Made by a program: the position numbers and the translations under genes. A stretch of 64,000 nt of DNA from Apostichopus japonicus (Eukaryota; Echinodermata; Holothuroidea; Aspidochirotida; Stichopodidae): NCBI RefSeq assembly GCF_037975245.1, contig NC_092562.1:12160001-12224000 (forward strand), written 5' to 3'. Under the pieces are notes generated by a model. That model had not been told where the DNA came from, did not search any database, and saw only the letters and a program-made list of their open reading frames with translations. The first letter of the stretch is position 1; each line of letters opens with the position of its first letter. This document shows, piece by piece, positions 12,801-27,800 of the stretch.

Positions 12801-15800
12801 TTTATTGCAAAAGTGCCTGTCTGAGAGGAGATTCTATGGTAGTAAAATATATACAACTTACACATTTCAATTAAAGTGAGTATGCTTTCTGAAACAAAGA
12901 TAACAAATTGTGTGTACTTCATTTACACTCATTGAAAACTTGAATATTTCACACAAGGAAGCCTCCATTAAAGTAAACAGAGGGTCCTTCATACACTTTC
13001 ATTTAGCTAATTTATGTCAAATATTAAGATAAGGCACAGCAGCCAGTTCCAATAATAATGTTTCTGAGGAGGAGTACGGGTAGAGTAAGAACAACTGCTA
13101 AATACATATGTTGGGGACTAAGTCAATGATTTGTAACAACCAGGTGTCTAATATAAACGTCAACACTTCCAGACACAGTACCAGCTTAGATTCTTCAGTG
13201 CAAGGAGATTTATGGCTATGACAATTCTTCTTCAAAGCAAGCCCATTGCCTTATGTTGTAACTCTTTAGAAGATTCAGATTGCATTAATGGTTTATAATG
13301 ATACCATTTAGTCAAACACATGAGAAGAACAGTGTAACAAGTGTCATCATAAGTACGGATCTATTTTACACATGTTGCTCAGATGAAGATTAATTGATCA
13401 CATCTGGGTGATGTGATGGCTCTTATTCAAATTATTGTCAAAAACAACTCAAAAATTCTAAACTGAAGTGGTCAGAGTGATAACAGTGTTGCCAACACAG
13501 AAATGTGTTTAATGAACTTCTGCTCACTTGAAGAGCCAGTTAATTGTTGAATTAAATCTCCAGTTTCATCATATGAACTACTTAGTATTTCATTGAAATA
13601 CCACGTTTACTTCTACTTTTATCCATTTTGTCCATTCTCATAAATTCATCAACTGGTTTGGGAATAGTATAAAATGAAGACTTTAAAACAATGGTCGTTT
13701 TGGAAAGCTTCATGACTTTTATATCCAGCTAATTCAGTATAATCTTCAACAATACAATGCCCTTTTTTATAAGTATAAACCACAAGAACAGAGCAAATGC
13801 AAAGATGTTATGTTTGATTTGATTACTTGAAATGAGACTATTAATGCACATTTTCTACTTAGTTGGAAGATTTCACTATTTTAGTTATTTTTAAGTTTTA
13901 TTTTATTTACACTATTTCTTCAATAATTTATATAAGATTACTACATGAGCTTATAAATTACTTCAAAAGTAAGACTCAATAGGAGAAAAAGGAGAAATGC
14001 AACAATTCCTGCAAATTTTTAAAGGGATGACCCCTCCTCTTATTGAAAGACAACATGCAAGTAGATGACTTTCAGATAAGTTGACATTAATCTCATGATT
14101 TTAATCAATGTTATACTATAGCCATACTAATTGCATACACTGCTATGGAATTGTTTTATATGAGATGCCTAACTTTTATTCTGTAACAGATACAACATTT
14201 TAAAGACCTGTGCATATATTTCAAATTATGCTTTGAACAAAACATGGAAATAGTAATATTTAGTGTTCAACCGATTAACCGTATCGGAATCGGAATCGGT
14301 ACGAATATTGCATATTCGGAACATAATCGGAATCGGTAAAAACTACGTGGAATACCAGTTATGTGATACCGATTATTCAAAAACATTTGGAAGGTGAAAA
14401 TATCATTATTCAAAAACATATGGGAGTTGAAAATATCAACTGATGTATTAGGTTTGTTCTTTTACTACGAAATATTAAAATAAGACATCCTCTATATGTC
14501 TTTCACAGTGTATACTTTCATCAAATTAGGCTGCCAGGGTCGCCGATTTTGCTTCCCTCGTGGTTAGTGACTTCATATTTCTTGGCACAGTAAGCATAGC
14601 AGCAATACCAATTTCGCGAATTAATGTACTGGACAGGGTCGGAAATAAGCGGGGGCGACGGGCGATTTGCCCTCGCAAGTGCTAAAAAGACCTCCTAAAG
14701 CACAATTACCAGTGCGAAAAAGAAAAACGAAATATAAAAAAATCGCCCTCGTTATATCAGGTGTCTGTGTAAAATTAATTGTGACATGCGTTTGCTTTAG
14801 CTAGGAATTGCAGTTGCAGCGCGAATCGCGCAAACAGTTTTCACATCCCCCATCAAATTTGAAGCAGTGCTAGAGGGTCGCGCACAATCACCGGGAAGTT
14901 ACCGTGGCAAATTACGGCCTGCACGAAGCAATTTCAGTACCAGCGAAAATAACCTAAAATCCTCACAAATCTCTGACCACATGATAGCCTTACTTCACAT
15001 TAAGTCAACTGCATGGAAATGTAACCTTGCCATCTGTTCATTCGCTCTAGTTGTGTCGCAAATAAAAAATAAAAATATCCACGGAAACTGCAATCTTCGA
15101 CCACATGTTAGCCTAACAACCACACTAAGTCAATGGGAAATGTAGCCTAACCATCGGTTTACAACTTTATATTTGCTGGAAATCGGCATTTGTTTGGAAG
15201 GTACTGTAAGTGATATGTCTTAAAGAGGGAATGTTATATTTTATATTGGAGTAGTTTCTAGTTGTTATTATTTCTTTACAATCTGGTATTACACTTTAGA
15301 GTAATTTTAAACAAGATACGATGGTAAAATGTGCTTTTCAGTTTGATTGGCCTAAGCTTACATTTTCTAATTGAACCTGAATGGAGTTAAATAGGTAACA
15401 AATAGGTATGTTTAACTTCAAATTCGTATCATTTCTATTTGTTCATAAACGGTATAAGTACTGAAAATAAGTACAAAATAATGTCGGAATGAAGGCAATA
15501 TGTCATTAAAATTTACACTTTGGTAAAGATTGACGATGGATGGTTTGTCTGAGATACTTTTTGAGATGGATATTTTGAGTAACTATTCTTAACCCATTTC
15601 AAGCCATTAACAGGTGACATTCCCGTCGAGGTGGTTAGGCCATTCGCTCAGCACAGTGCTGACTAGGTAGGATGTCATATTTCCGTATTTTGGAAATTTA
15701 AAAAAAAAAAACTTTTATTTTTCTTTCCGAGAAACTCCAGAGGTAATTTGGTTGATACAAAATGATACCTTAGAGCATTGTATAACAACGAAGCAAAGGA

Positions 15801-18800
15801 AACATGGGAAAATCACAACAATAATTGTTTCTGTCAAACTTTATTGCCGATTTCGTATAGACGGGATATTTTCTCATTTTCAAATAATCGGAATCGGTAC
15901 GATTATGAAAAAAATAATCGGTAATCGGTATTTTCTGTTATGCATAATCGGTTGAACACTAGTAATATTATTGTGTTACTTTGTTTTAAGCCTTCAAAAC
16001 GCTGCTCCTTTTGTACAGACATGTCTAGTCTTGTTGATATCCTAGTATGAACAGCCTAGTATACCTTTCTTTGTCACAATTCTAGTGTCATGTATATATT
16101 TGCTGTACTGACCAGAGAACGCCCACGGCAAAGCTTTCGATTGAGACAAAGGCCTTGCACATTTATCCCAAGCTATCTTATGTTTTCCTTTGATTTTGGC
16201 AGATTTGCTTTGGAAAAGCGAAAAAGCCAATCAGGTTTGCCAATTGGACCCACTCCCCCAAATGTTTATTCAAGCCCTGCCTCCCGCAGTGAACAGTTAC
16301 TTGGCCTTTGATTGGTTTGAACACTGCGAGACGGTCGCTAATTGCTGTTCTCGCAATTTTGTAATAATAATATGAATTAAGATTTTATGGTTTGCATAAG
16401 TTCACGCCACTCTTTAGAGAAAGATGTTTGTATCGGACAGATCCTCGGGCTTGTAAAATACCGTGAGCAAGCACATTAGTGGTAGGCAGAAACGGTCTCT
16501 GAGGCATGTACAGTTTGCACGCGAGAAAGAGAGTATTACAAATGACTCAGCCAAGACTAAGACATGTCTTGCTTCAAAAACTAATCCATCATGCCCATGC
16601 TGTAATGGGTAAGGTGCTAATGTCCCTTGACCTTGTTAATAGATAGGTCTAGTGATATGAATTGAACATATCGTACATTAGATATATCAATATCAGATTA
16701 CCTTGTCCTGTTTAAAAGCTACATAGTCATATTATGTTTCACAGGGTATTTTTTAATGAGTGGATTGGGCACTGATTTAGCTAGACCACAAAATGTGCTT
16801 TGTTTTTCACATCAACTAGCCACTAACTGAATTTAAAAAAAACCCCATTATTTTTCATTATTCTTATAAACTTAAGTTTCACTTATAGTTGAGGTCAAAT
16901 GAATTTTCTGATATATGTAACGACCATACATATAATTGGAAAAGTGGTGTTAAACTTAATGCAGTTATTATTTGAAGTGTCTTGAGCCATTAGCTGAAGA
17001 TACAATTGATGGTACAGTGTAATTACAACTGGTGATTGGTGCAACATGAATTATCCAGTTTTTACTAAACATATGCATAAAGTCTTGTCAGACCTGTGAA
17101 GTATCCAACTTCTAATTACATTGTGCCTAAATTCTGTTCTATAGCATTGGTTTACAGTAGCTGTACTCCCAATACTGCACTGCTATAAGTAATATTATAT
17201 GGCAAAACCAAGACCACTTAATTTTGTCAGTGAGAAGGAACTCTTGAACTTACTCTGAGTGAAGATCTGAAAACTGCACTGTGTATCAGGATAGTTGTCA
17301 CAAGTACAAGTAACCTGCTGACTCTTTGATAACACCCTGAATCCAGATTGAGGATCACATGTAGAAGGAGATGAGGCCCCCATGAACATACAGGATGGAT
17401 TGGTAAATGACAGCTGGTCACCGGCATATAATACCATCAATTCTGGACAATCCACATAAGCTAGAAGGATAAAAAGAGAGAAAGATGCTGGATGCAAAGA
17501 TGGCATAATGTCCAGTCAACTGCAGTATTATATCCACAAGTAGAAGTTAGAATCTCACTGGTTGACTTACGGAGAAACTGCATTTGTACACATTTCAATT
17601 GAAATTCACACACCAAAGCAAAACCACTGCATCACAGTACCATTGTGCCAAGTATAATCCTGTGCTGACAAATGGTTTGTATTTATAATGAGGTGTTTTC
17701 ATTAAATATATATATATACATACTTATGTTACTACAATGTATAAATCACAGCAGAGTATAAGACAAATTCCATTGAAAACAAAATTAATTGAAAAATATT
17801 AACAGACTTTCTGTATTCACAATATATCAGCAGAAAGTAACTGTTAAACATTAATAGTTACTTATGTTAACAAAATTTGTAACTCCTGTTTAAAACTGAA
17901 TACTTGAATATTCTCGCCACATTGGTGAATTATACGTTATTTATGGATCTGCTAATTATTTCCTGCAGTTCAAGAAAGAAGTTGAAAAACTACCAAATGA
18001 ATTTTAGATCACAAAAATGGATTATTGGCAGCAGCAGGTGAGGGAGCAGAATTCAGTAAACTAATGATTGTAGAACTACCTTTAGAAGTAGGCCCTCAGT
18101 TCAAAAGAAATTATTATTATGGGATGCTAATTACAGTTTCCTTCTTAGTGGAATTATAGCTTAACCCTAAATATATTTATATTAAGTTGCTCCATATATA
18201 GTTGGGAATTTTAAAGCTTTATCTACAAATTTCCATCAATAATGAATATCTGCAACATTTTAAATGTTTTCCTTTGGTAAATAATGGTTAATTATAGAAC
18301 ATACAATTTCTTGTTCTTTGAAGTGTGAGAAAGTATGCAAGAGGGAGAAAATTGCTCCCATACATGGATTGCCTACAAATTTGGAGAATATATCTACAGG
18401 GTTGCTGTACAAGACGTATTCAAAAATAGCTTAAGAGAATAAATTTCATATTATCACATGAAACTTAAGTACGTAACACAAAACAATAACACATTACATC
18501 TTGCATAACTTTCTAGAATGTGTGAGCCTCTGTAACAGATAGGATGATAATTAACATGTCTAAAGGATAGTTTACCTTATAAGAAAATCTGATTTTAAAG
18601 TCTGGAAGAAGTTGTTGCTCCAGAGAATCTAATAGAACAGATGTTTACATCACTGAAGGACCAAAAACACTTAAAAGTTAGAAAACCTTTGCTACCGATT
18701 TACTCACCTTCAACTGTAACCATAAAACTGCATTGAACATTTTGGTAACTGTTACAGGTACAGGTTACTTCAACATCTGATGTAATTCTAGAACCAATCA

Positions 18801-21800
18801 CAGGGCTGCAGGATGATTGAGAAGTAGAACTGCCAACTTTGCTGATACAGGCCGGATTTGAATACATCAATTGGCTATTAACTTGTACAGTCAAGTCATC
18901 TGGACACTGAATAGTGGCTGGAGCACCTACAGCCAGAAGAAAATGACACACACATACATTGGTAATCATAAGAGCTGAACTGTTATATGATAGTCTCAGA
19001 AATACAGTGCATAGGAATAAATTGCACATTTGACATTTATTGAGAGCTTCTTCATACATCATCTTTACTAGATGCTGTTGGTATTTTAAACACATTAAGT
19101 TTTCATCTTGCTTCTGTCCTGGTTGAATTACTTAGCATTCATGGCTCCATTCAAATTCATTACACATCAACAATTATACAAAAGAATGGGGCCAACAAGA
19201 ACAAACTCTGTCAATAATATTACAGAAATCTTGTAAAATAGGTGAAAATATAAAGACAATGCAGTCTGGAATGATAGGCTTATTTTGCTGCTACCAATAG
19301 TATGAAAATTAAAGATGAAATATTCAATTGTCAATATCTCGATCCTCAGTTATACCAATAGTATGAAAATTAAAGATGAAAGATTCAAATTTCAATATCT
19401 TGATCCTCAGTTATCTCAAAGCTTTGAGACCAAATTAATATAATCAAGGCATATGGTTTAATTACAAATTAATATTAGACCTAAAGAATTAGAGAGCAAA
19501 GTGGTGGGGGGCATCCATGCCAATAATAGGACATAATACAATAACATGTCTTACAATTTTAGATTTGGTCATGGACTTGCCAGTGATCAGGTAGCTTCTT
19601 AACAACAACCGAACCCATGGCCTACAAACCAACTACAAGTTATATCAACCAAGGTATTTCCTCAGTAATTACCACATAAAAGCTGTCAAGTTTTCAAAGC
19701 AAGTACAATTTATATCATACCAATGTATTTTCTGATTAATTACAACATGTGAAAGCTATTAAGCTTTAAGACTTTATTCACCACTTTGAGTAACCATTTC
19801 TCCTCATGTAAAATTAGTAAATGTAATTTGTTCAAGTGCTTGTGTTCATACATTTATCTGATCTACATCACCTACTGAAGTAGCAAAGGGTCAATTGAAT
19901 GTGATCAAGAAAGAATTGTAAAATTGCAGTAAAAGTAATATATTTCTATTTCCAGTTTTTAACAGTTTTACACCATTATGAGAAATATCCAGGCTATCCA
20001 ATATTGCTGACTGAATCTATAAACTTAAAACTGCTTACATAATTACCTTCAATTTTTAAAACTGCAGCAAAGTATCTTGAATGGTTCATAATTTAACAAA
20101 CTCATATATTGCATTAAATGGTACTTTAGATATGTCTATTAAACATGGTCAGTGTAACATTAACATATCTGGTTAGAAGCAAATAACATTAACACTATAT
20201 TTTTCAGGATAATTTTCTCAAATCCTTTCTTTACAACATTGAAGTTTGCAATAGATTTTATCTTATTGGTGTTCATACATTTGTTCATGCACAGAACAGG
20301 GAGTTACTTGTAGCTAACTATGACTGTTACACTGTTTGATTAAGTCTTTCAAAGTATTATAAACATAGCTAACAATATCATCAATGTATGTTAACCTTTT
20401 GGCCGTAACAACCAAACCTTGACTAGTACTTGTTAATCATACATGACATTTATTAAACAAAAGTTTTTCAATTATCTTCCATGATTACACGAGCAAGTAT
20501 GTGCAAACTAACTCAGTAAGCTGGGATGGTCTCTTCAGAGTTAGATATCAAAACTCTTACCTGGACAAATTAAAGTATAACTTAAGGCCATCACCTCCCA
20601 GCATATATCAATATGCCAAATGTAACTTACCTATCTCTTAAGTTTGATATTCATAAACTGTAGTAGAAACAACAGTTGTTATTTCTATTTGAATATAAAA
20701 TTAACAGACTTACAAAATGGAAGAATGGCTATTAATTATGCATCTCATCTATGATACAGGTACCACACAATGACCCACTAAAAGTGGCTGTATACTTTGC
20801 ATGCCTGTATACTCTAGAAATATAAGATGTTTAAATTGTTCATTAACTCCCTCCCTTCAGGTGGTGGTCCAAATGTGGACCATTGAAAAACCTTATTTTT
20901 AGAAGATCATTACTCGAAATAGGAATACACCAGAGAGCTTCCCATAGCTTTATTTTGCACATAAGACAGCCTGCATCAATAAACAACATTTTTCCGAGGG
21001 GGTCACATGGTCTTTTTTTTTTTTTTGGTCTTCAAAGATTTGTTTACGTTAAAAAAAACGGTCGTTTTGACCTTTTTTTCAAAAAAATGTTGAGAACAGT
21101 GAAAAATGTCAAGTCAACTGCCCCTATCTCATACAACTAGCTAAGACATACAAGGAATCAAATCAGGAGCCTCACAGGCATATGTAGAGAGATGGCTCTA
21201 TATTTGGAGAAAATATGTCAAAAAATACATTTTTCGGTCTAAATTAGAGCCAAAACACGAACCATTTTCCGAAAGTATTTCTCCAGAATGCCTCACCCTA
21301 CAGAGTAGATTTTTAGCTCTCCAGAAGCGCCACACTGAAACGCTGGGCTATATAGAAACAATTTAGCAATAGCACCTCCACTTTGTGAGTAATCCCTAGC
21401 AATTCAACTCGAGCATTTCTATGGTGTAGAATTTAGTCAACCACAGTTGATATGCTTTGTGTAGTGTGTGATCAACGGACTCAACGCTATCACTCACGTA
21501 ATTGAAACGGTAACTATTTAGCACATATTATCATGGCTAAATACTTCTAAGAGGCGTTAGACCTTCTTTTTATGGGCAATTTGACCATCCAGCCGTTGGA
21601 GAAGAAGATTCTGACGATGAAATTCTGATATGGTAAGCCGCACAGTTGCACACTGTATGTACTATGTATTGTGTATACATGTACTGTCGTAGCGCAATTG
21701 GTATATATGACTTACCGTTACGCGTGGCTACCATTGTATTACATAATACAGTACTTTGGAGAGAGGGGGGAAATCAGTCATATTCCTCACATTCAAACAT

Positions 21801-24800
21801 CAAATTATATTTTACTTATGAAATAACTTGTCTTGAACTCATCAAACTATCAAAAGTCCAGCAGATTTCATCAAAATAATTTCAAATGGGCAAAAACAGT
21901 ACAGTGTTTGTATCATAACCTCATTTGCATATTTACATATCTAATTAGCTCAATTATAAAAAAAATATATATAAAAATTAAAACCTCATTTCAATACCTA
22001 TCTGTCAATACTTGGGTCCCTATTGACAAAAATGAACAGATTTTAAGTAATTACAATGTGTAAATATATTTCCCCCAGGGGACAATTATATGATCACAAT
22101 TGGGGATTAAGGAGTTAAGTGCAATGATTTAAAACTTACCTGTGACTGTCACATGGAAACTGCACCTGTATGCTTGATAGCTGTCACATGTACATGTCAC
22201 ATCAATATCATTAGTTGGAGTAGTTCCTGATGAAGGTAAGCAAGTAACAGATGATCCCAAATTACCATTTCTGTTACAAGATGGAGTAGTATATTCCACA
22301 GAGCTACCAAACATAATCGTTGTTGGATTAGGACACTGGATGGTGATGGGTAAACCTGAAACAAAGACACCAATAGTAATAAGATATAGAAGCAAATTAA
22401 TTAATGCTATTAGGTATGTCCAAATTAAGTATGAGTAAGCTTTGAACAGGGTACAATCAGAAATGCAAAGGTGCATTGAGGTTCCTTATGCTACAGATTA
22501 TTGAACATGAAAATTAGAAACAAAGAAATGACCCAAATGTTGAAACAGTTAGACCAATATAAACTACATTTGAATTGTTGGTTTTTATTGATAATTGCAC
22601 TTGCTTTCAAATTAAACCACACCCACTTATTTAAAAACATCACATTTTAGTGTTGTACCAATGTCCGTAATATCAGCTTTAAAGAGGTTATGAAATGGAA
22701 AAAAAAATCTTTCTCATCGTATTCTGTATACTCGTAGCTTTCCAATGATACCCAATTTGTCTCAAGCGAAACTTGCATCCTCGAGGAATAAACGATCAAA
22801 AATTCGAGGGTAATAAAAACTTTCGAAAAATTGTTGTATTTATGGTAATGCGGCGTGACGTCAGTCGAGGAACTCAGCTCACTTCCGAGACGTCTGAGAA
22901 CACACAACATTGCACTGTTGCATGCAGCGCTCCGTAGTAATTGAGATTTGGTGTTTTATTTTTACGTAAATTTATCTCGTTACTGTTAAATATGCCGAGC
23001 CGATATATGATATCAGGTTGCTCCACCACAAGTCAATACGGATTTCTACCGCAAGCTTTTCCAAAAGATGACAGAAATCGAAGAATTTGAACACAACTCG
23101 CTCAAAACACTACACATACACAACGTTATGAGTGCCTGTAGGCCTATATTGTTGCCCAATTACTTGTTATGACCATAGCCTATAGGCCTCCTCGATACAG
23201 CAAATTACAATTTTTTTTTTGGTTACCTAATATTTTGCACAAAACTTAAAGCCAGTTGGTTTCAGAACAATCACTACTAGATCTGCAAGGTTTTTGGCGT
23301 TGTGTTGTGATTTTGCGTAACAGTTGGATGATACAATTACACGGGCTAGTCTGTTATACAACGTCTATTAGTTAGGTCTAGACCCATGTTACCACTACTA
23401 GTACTATATGGTTGCACTTGCACTGTACAGAACGTCACATTTTCCTTGCACTGTAAGACACAACATTCTAGAAGCTTTGCTACGAAGTTAAGTAGCAGGA
23501 TCATTGACATTCGAGATTATTTAAATCATATGAAGGTCTTAGTAACGGTGGTTTTGTTTATGCTCAACCGACCAGTTTCGGTTCAGGGTCGTCCAACCGT
23601 TCTGCTCGGGGACTTCACATGGCAGCGACGCGTCTCGGCCATCGGGATCGTTTTACAATTCTTCTGCAAGGGGCTCAGTTGATAAGGAAAAACACCGATA
23701 TTATCTTCATCACCCTCAAAACTATTTCCTCCTCTTCTTCCTCCAGAAAATAATTTTAGTCAAAGCTTACGAATGTCCTGAGAGGTGAAGTCCTATTTCC
23801 TCGGAATCGGAAGATTCGGAAGAAGACAATTGATGAAAAGAGTGTTGTGGTTACATTTAGTAAACTGTATAACGCCGTATCGGTAAACAGCGGGGAGTCG
23901 GCTTTGGCTGAAATGGTTCCTTTGATGACGTCAGATGAACTGCGGTGGGCAGCTTTGCTTTTTTTAACGAGTGGCAGCTCGAGAGGTCTCTAGGGAATAC
24001 TTTGACAGCGAATATCTGGCGTTTGAAGCCGTATTTACGGAAAGTTGTGCATGGGTGGTGTTGTAGTAATGTAGATAAACCATTCCAAGACATGAAAATT
24101 TTTCATTTCATAACCTCTTTAACAGATATCTAATAATGTATATCCCATATCGGACTATACAGATCGATATTTGAAAAGACATGACCAGGTGCAAATATCT
24201 TGTTTACTCTCTAGCATAATGCACTATAACAATATCGTTAATTTTCCCTTTTTAATCAAAGGTATACTCAAGTCTTGTATTGTAGTTTTTGTCTTAAAGT
24301 CAGAGGCAAACATTGCAAACATGACAGTTGCAACCTTAAACACAAGTGAGTTAAAGTCACATAAAAGTTTTTAAACAAAACATAAAATTAGTAACCTACT
24401 GTTATACTCTACAGTGTTGAGTTACAGACATAGGCATAGGAGGCGGCGGGGGGGGGGGGGGGGGCTGCAGCCCCCAAACCAAAATGTTTGTGAAAATTTG
24501 GGCAATATGCCCAGAATTTTTTGGTCACCTACTGAAAGAAAAATAATTTGCAATGTGTTTTTCAATGGTTAAACTGATATGGTTATTATCATTATTATTG
24601 TTACGTCTTCCCCAATAATTCTAACCAATATGGAAGGGTAATAACATGGCAAATGATTGTATGTTACTGGTATACGATGTAATAACCGATGCATGTCTAT
24701 ATGATATGCACATTAACATGTTGGATGCGCGCAGAGCGTACAAAAAATGTTGCTTATATTTTTCAGGCAAGTCGTTACAGCCCCCCCCCCAAATCAAATT

Positions 24801-27800
24801 GGGCTCCTATGCCTATGGTGACAGACTGACTTAACATAAGTCACAGTACTGTTATGCATATTCTGTGAAGTGAATGCTACCATAAACATTGGTTCATCTA
24901 GAAACCATATTATTAAAAATCACTACAATGTCTTTGTTTAACACAACTTAACACAACTGATCACGTAGTTTCTTAAGAATGTGTATAAACTCATTTCATT
25001 TCATTCATTCATTCATTCATTCATTCATTCATTCATTCATTCATTCATTCATTCATTCATTCATTCATTCATTCATTCATTCATTCAAAGAACTTTATTT
25101 CATTGAAATCAACAGCATAATAATACACAGAACTTGATCAATTTAAAGAGGAAGAGACTGAGTGCCCACCAGAAGCTTGGAGTAGCTAATAAACATGAAA
25201 ACCCCTTACAAAATACAAATTTCTAAATATGCAAAAACTGCCATGAAAGGGGTCACAGCTAGCTATATTTTAGGTGAAAAGGCTATAACAGAACCAAGGA
25301 ACTGTTAGTCGCAGAGGTTTGTCAAGAAATTATAAGGCATCTCTTAAAGCAACATTTGAGGCACATTTAATCACGATATTGGGGGGTGAATTCCAGAGTT
25401 CAGGCCTTTGGAAACGGACACTGTGTTCTGAGGATGTGAGTCTAAAATGTGGAAAATCAAGAAATTATTACGTTTGCGGTTAGGATACGAATGCGTGTCA
25501 TTACATACATTAAAGTAACAATTTTACATGGAAGGATTGGTAGCTTGTAACCAGTTGTAAATAAAAATACAGATGATAACGATTTATATCATAAATGAAA
25601 GTGTTCATTTGACAAACAGTGGAGTTGAATGATGAATATAATCTTTATTAAAAATTGAATTTATGTTAGAATAAGAGTGCTAGAAAGCAAAATAAGAATA
25701 TTCCTAGGTTTTACAGGTAGAGAAGGCGCTTGTGCTTACGAGCTGAATTGCCCCCAAATATCATTTTGCCCTGTCCCTAATGAATATTTATTCAAGAAAA
25801 TGAAAAGGACACTGAAAATGTTAACATGGTCTACCTGAATTATACAGTCAAAACAAGGTATAGTTGCAAATAATCAATTTCCAAGTCTTGTTTACTTCCC
25901 CAAATTAAAATGCATTAATTGTAGGAATTGCAAGATTGCCAATGTCCATGCTTTTCAATGTGCACACTCTCTTGTAATGTCCTCGTCTCCAACCGCACTG
26001 ATAATAGTCACTTTTTGTTTAAATGTAGTGTTCATGTCCTTGGAGACCGAATTGTTTTTGAAAACTAGTTGCTGATTTTATTAAGACAACAGTGAAAACA
26101 ACTAATACAGCATTAAACCAATGAGCCAATCATATTAATAAACGACATTGTGCAATTCCCACAGGCATATAAGAGGCAAACAGTCTGTTTTAAATAGAAT
26201 GTTTCACCATGTTGTCATGTTCAACTTAAATAAATGTTATATCCATCCTGCCTGAAAAATGCTGTCCATACACATCCTGAGGGAATTCACCAAAGTGATA
26301 TTGGCAAAGACTCCTTAGAAGATGAAACGCTGATAGGAAAGTGCCAGGCTATGAATATAATACTAGAAATATAAACCAAGTTTATTATTACAATTAATGG
26401 TGAAATTAAGAATCATGGCTCCATGAATAAAGTTATGACTTACCAGTAACAAACACCTCAAAAGAACACTGAACATTTTGAAAATTGTTACAAGAACAGG
26501 ACACCTGAGTGTCTGCTGAAATAGTGCTTCCACCTGCTGGTACACAGCTAGATGATGATGTTTCAGGTGTAAAAGTGACCGATAAACATGTGGGGTTGTT
26601 AAAAGATACCTCACTTCCAGCCATGGCCGTGATGGTTCCTGGACACTGTAAAATTACTGTTAAAACAAAAATGGAAAAGAGGCCCAGGAAACTTCTTTGT
26701 CTTTCTGAATGATATAGGTATTAATTATGATCCACAAACAAAAGGACTCCCTTTACAAAATAAAAGTAAGTTGGCCTGACGTTTTGAACTTAGCAGGATC
26801 TTCTTCAGAGGCTAAATGACAAGTAGCAGTAACAGAACAGACAAATACACACACAGAATACAGACAGGTTAATGAGCAGTGTGAACACGAACAGGGGAAG
26901 AGGAGAGGTAGGAGATAAACTGTAGAGGGACACACATAGGATTAAGGAAAGAGGGTAAGGAAAGAGGGTAGGGAAAAAATTGCTTAAGCTTTTCAACAGA
27001 GTTCTAATCAAGTCATTTCCATGTCAAGAGTATAAAGTTAAGTGTTAGTTCACACACAATTTTTTCCAAGTAAGATCAATTTGCTAGTCCTTGCAAAAAC
27101 ACAAGTAAAGAAATTGTGAAAGTTTGCTACCGCACAGGTTTTTACAAGTGCTGTTACTTCACCCTGAATTTTCTTGTTACATATTTGCTGACACCTAATA
27201 CACATCTTGTTGTGCTTGCTAAGAACAGTAATACGATGCTAAAGTCAGTTAGTTTTGTCAAACTCACTCACATCATGGAGGTACCTCCATGCTCAAATCA
27301 ACTTACTAAACATCTTTTTCCATCATGGGTGTTTGTTCATTGAGTATGAAATGTTGCCTTTGCTTTGGCCATACCAAAAAGTTTATGGATGTCATAGTCA
27401 TCCAATTCTTTCAGTTTCAGTTTTGTTTCACCTTTAACTTACATTTATAGGAAATGTGTCTTTATACTGTATCTGTCGCGTTGCTTTGTAGTGTTTTGAA
27501 AGAGTTTTAATGGTAACATGTATTATTGTGTGTTTCATGTAAGTTTAAAATTGAGGATTCCTAATGAGCAGCTATGAAAAAGTATAGTGTGTTCATATAT
27601 TGCATGAACAGCTTAGTACTCAGTATTGTTTAAAACCTTTTCTAATTTTATGACAGCATAACTCTTTTAATGTTCCTTTTACATTTATATTTAGGCAATC
27701 AGTCTTTCAGGTAAACGATATTTCCTCCAATAAAAGAGAAGTTCCCTTATAAGTGGTTTTCTATTCAATTCTTTGTTTGTCACAGGTGTCAAAAACTGGA

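Noticed and set aside
14867-15145. 92-codon plus-strand ORF inside the family-2 hAT element
   Set aside because: No hAT transposase motifs (BED finger, RW dimerisation region), so it was not called as a gene.
16042-16375. Overlapping ORFs on both strands in a GC-richer patch
   Set aside because: No domain, no splice signals in phase with the gene, and no repeat boundaries. Left as intron.
23386-23682. 98-codon plus-strand ORF
   Set aside because: It lies inside the Kolobok-like element at 22683-24118 with no recognisable domain. Likely chance.
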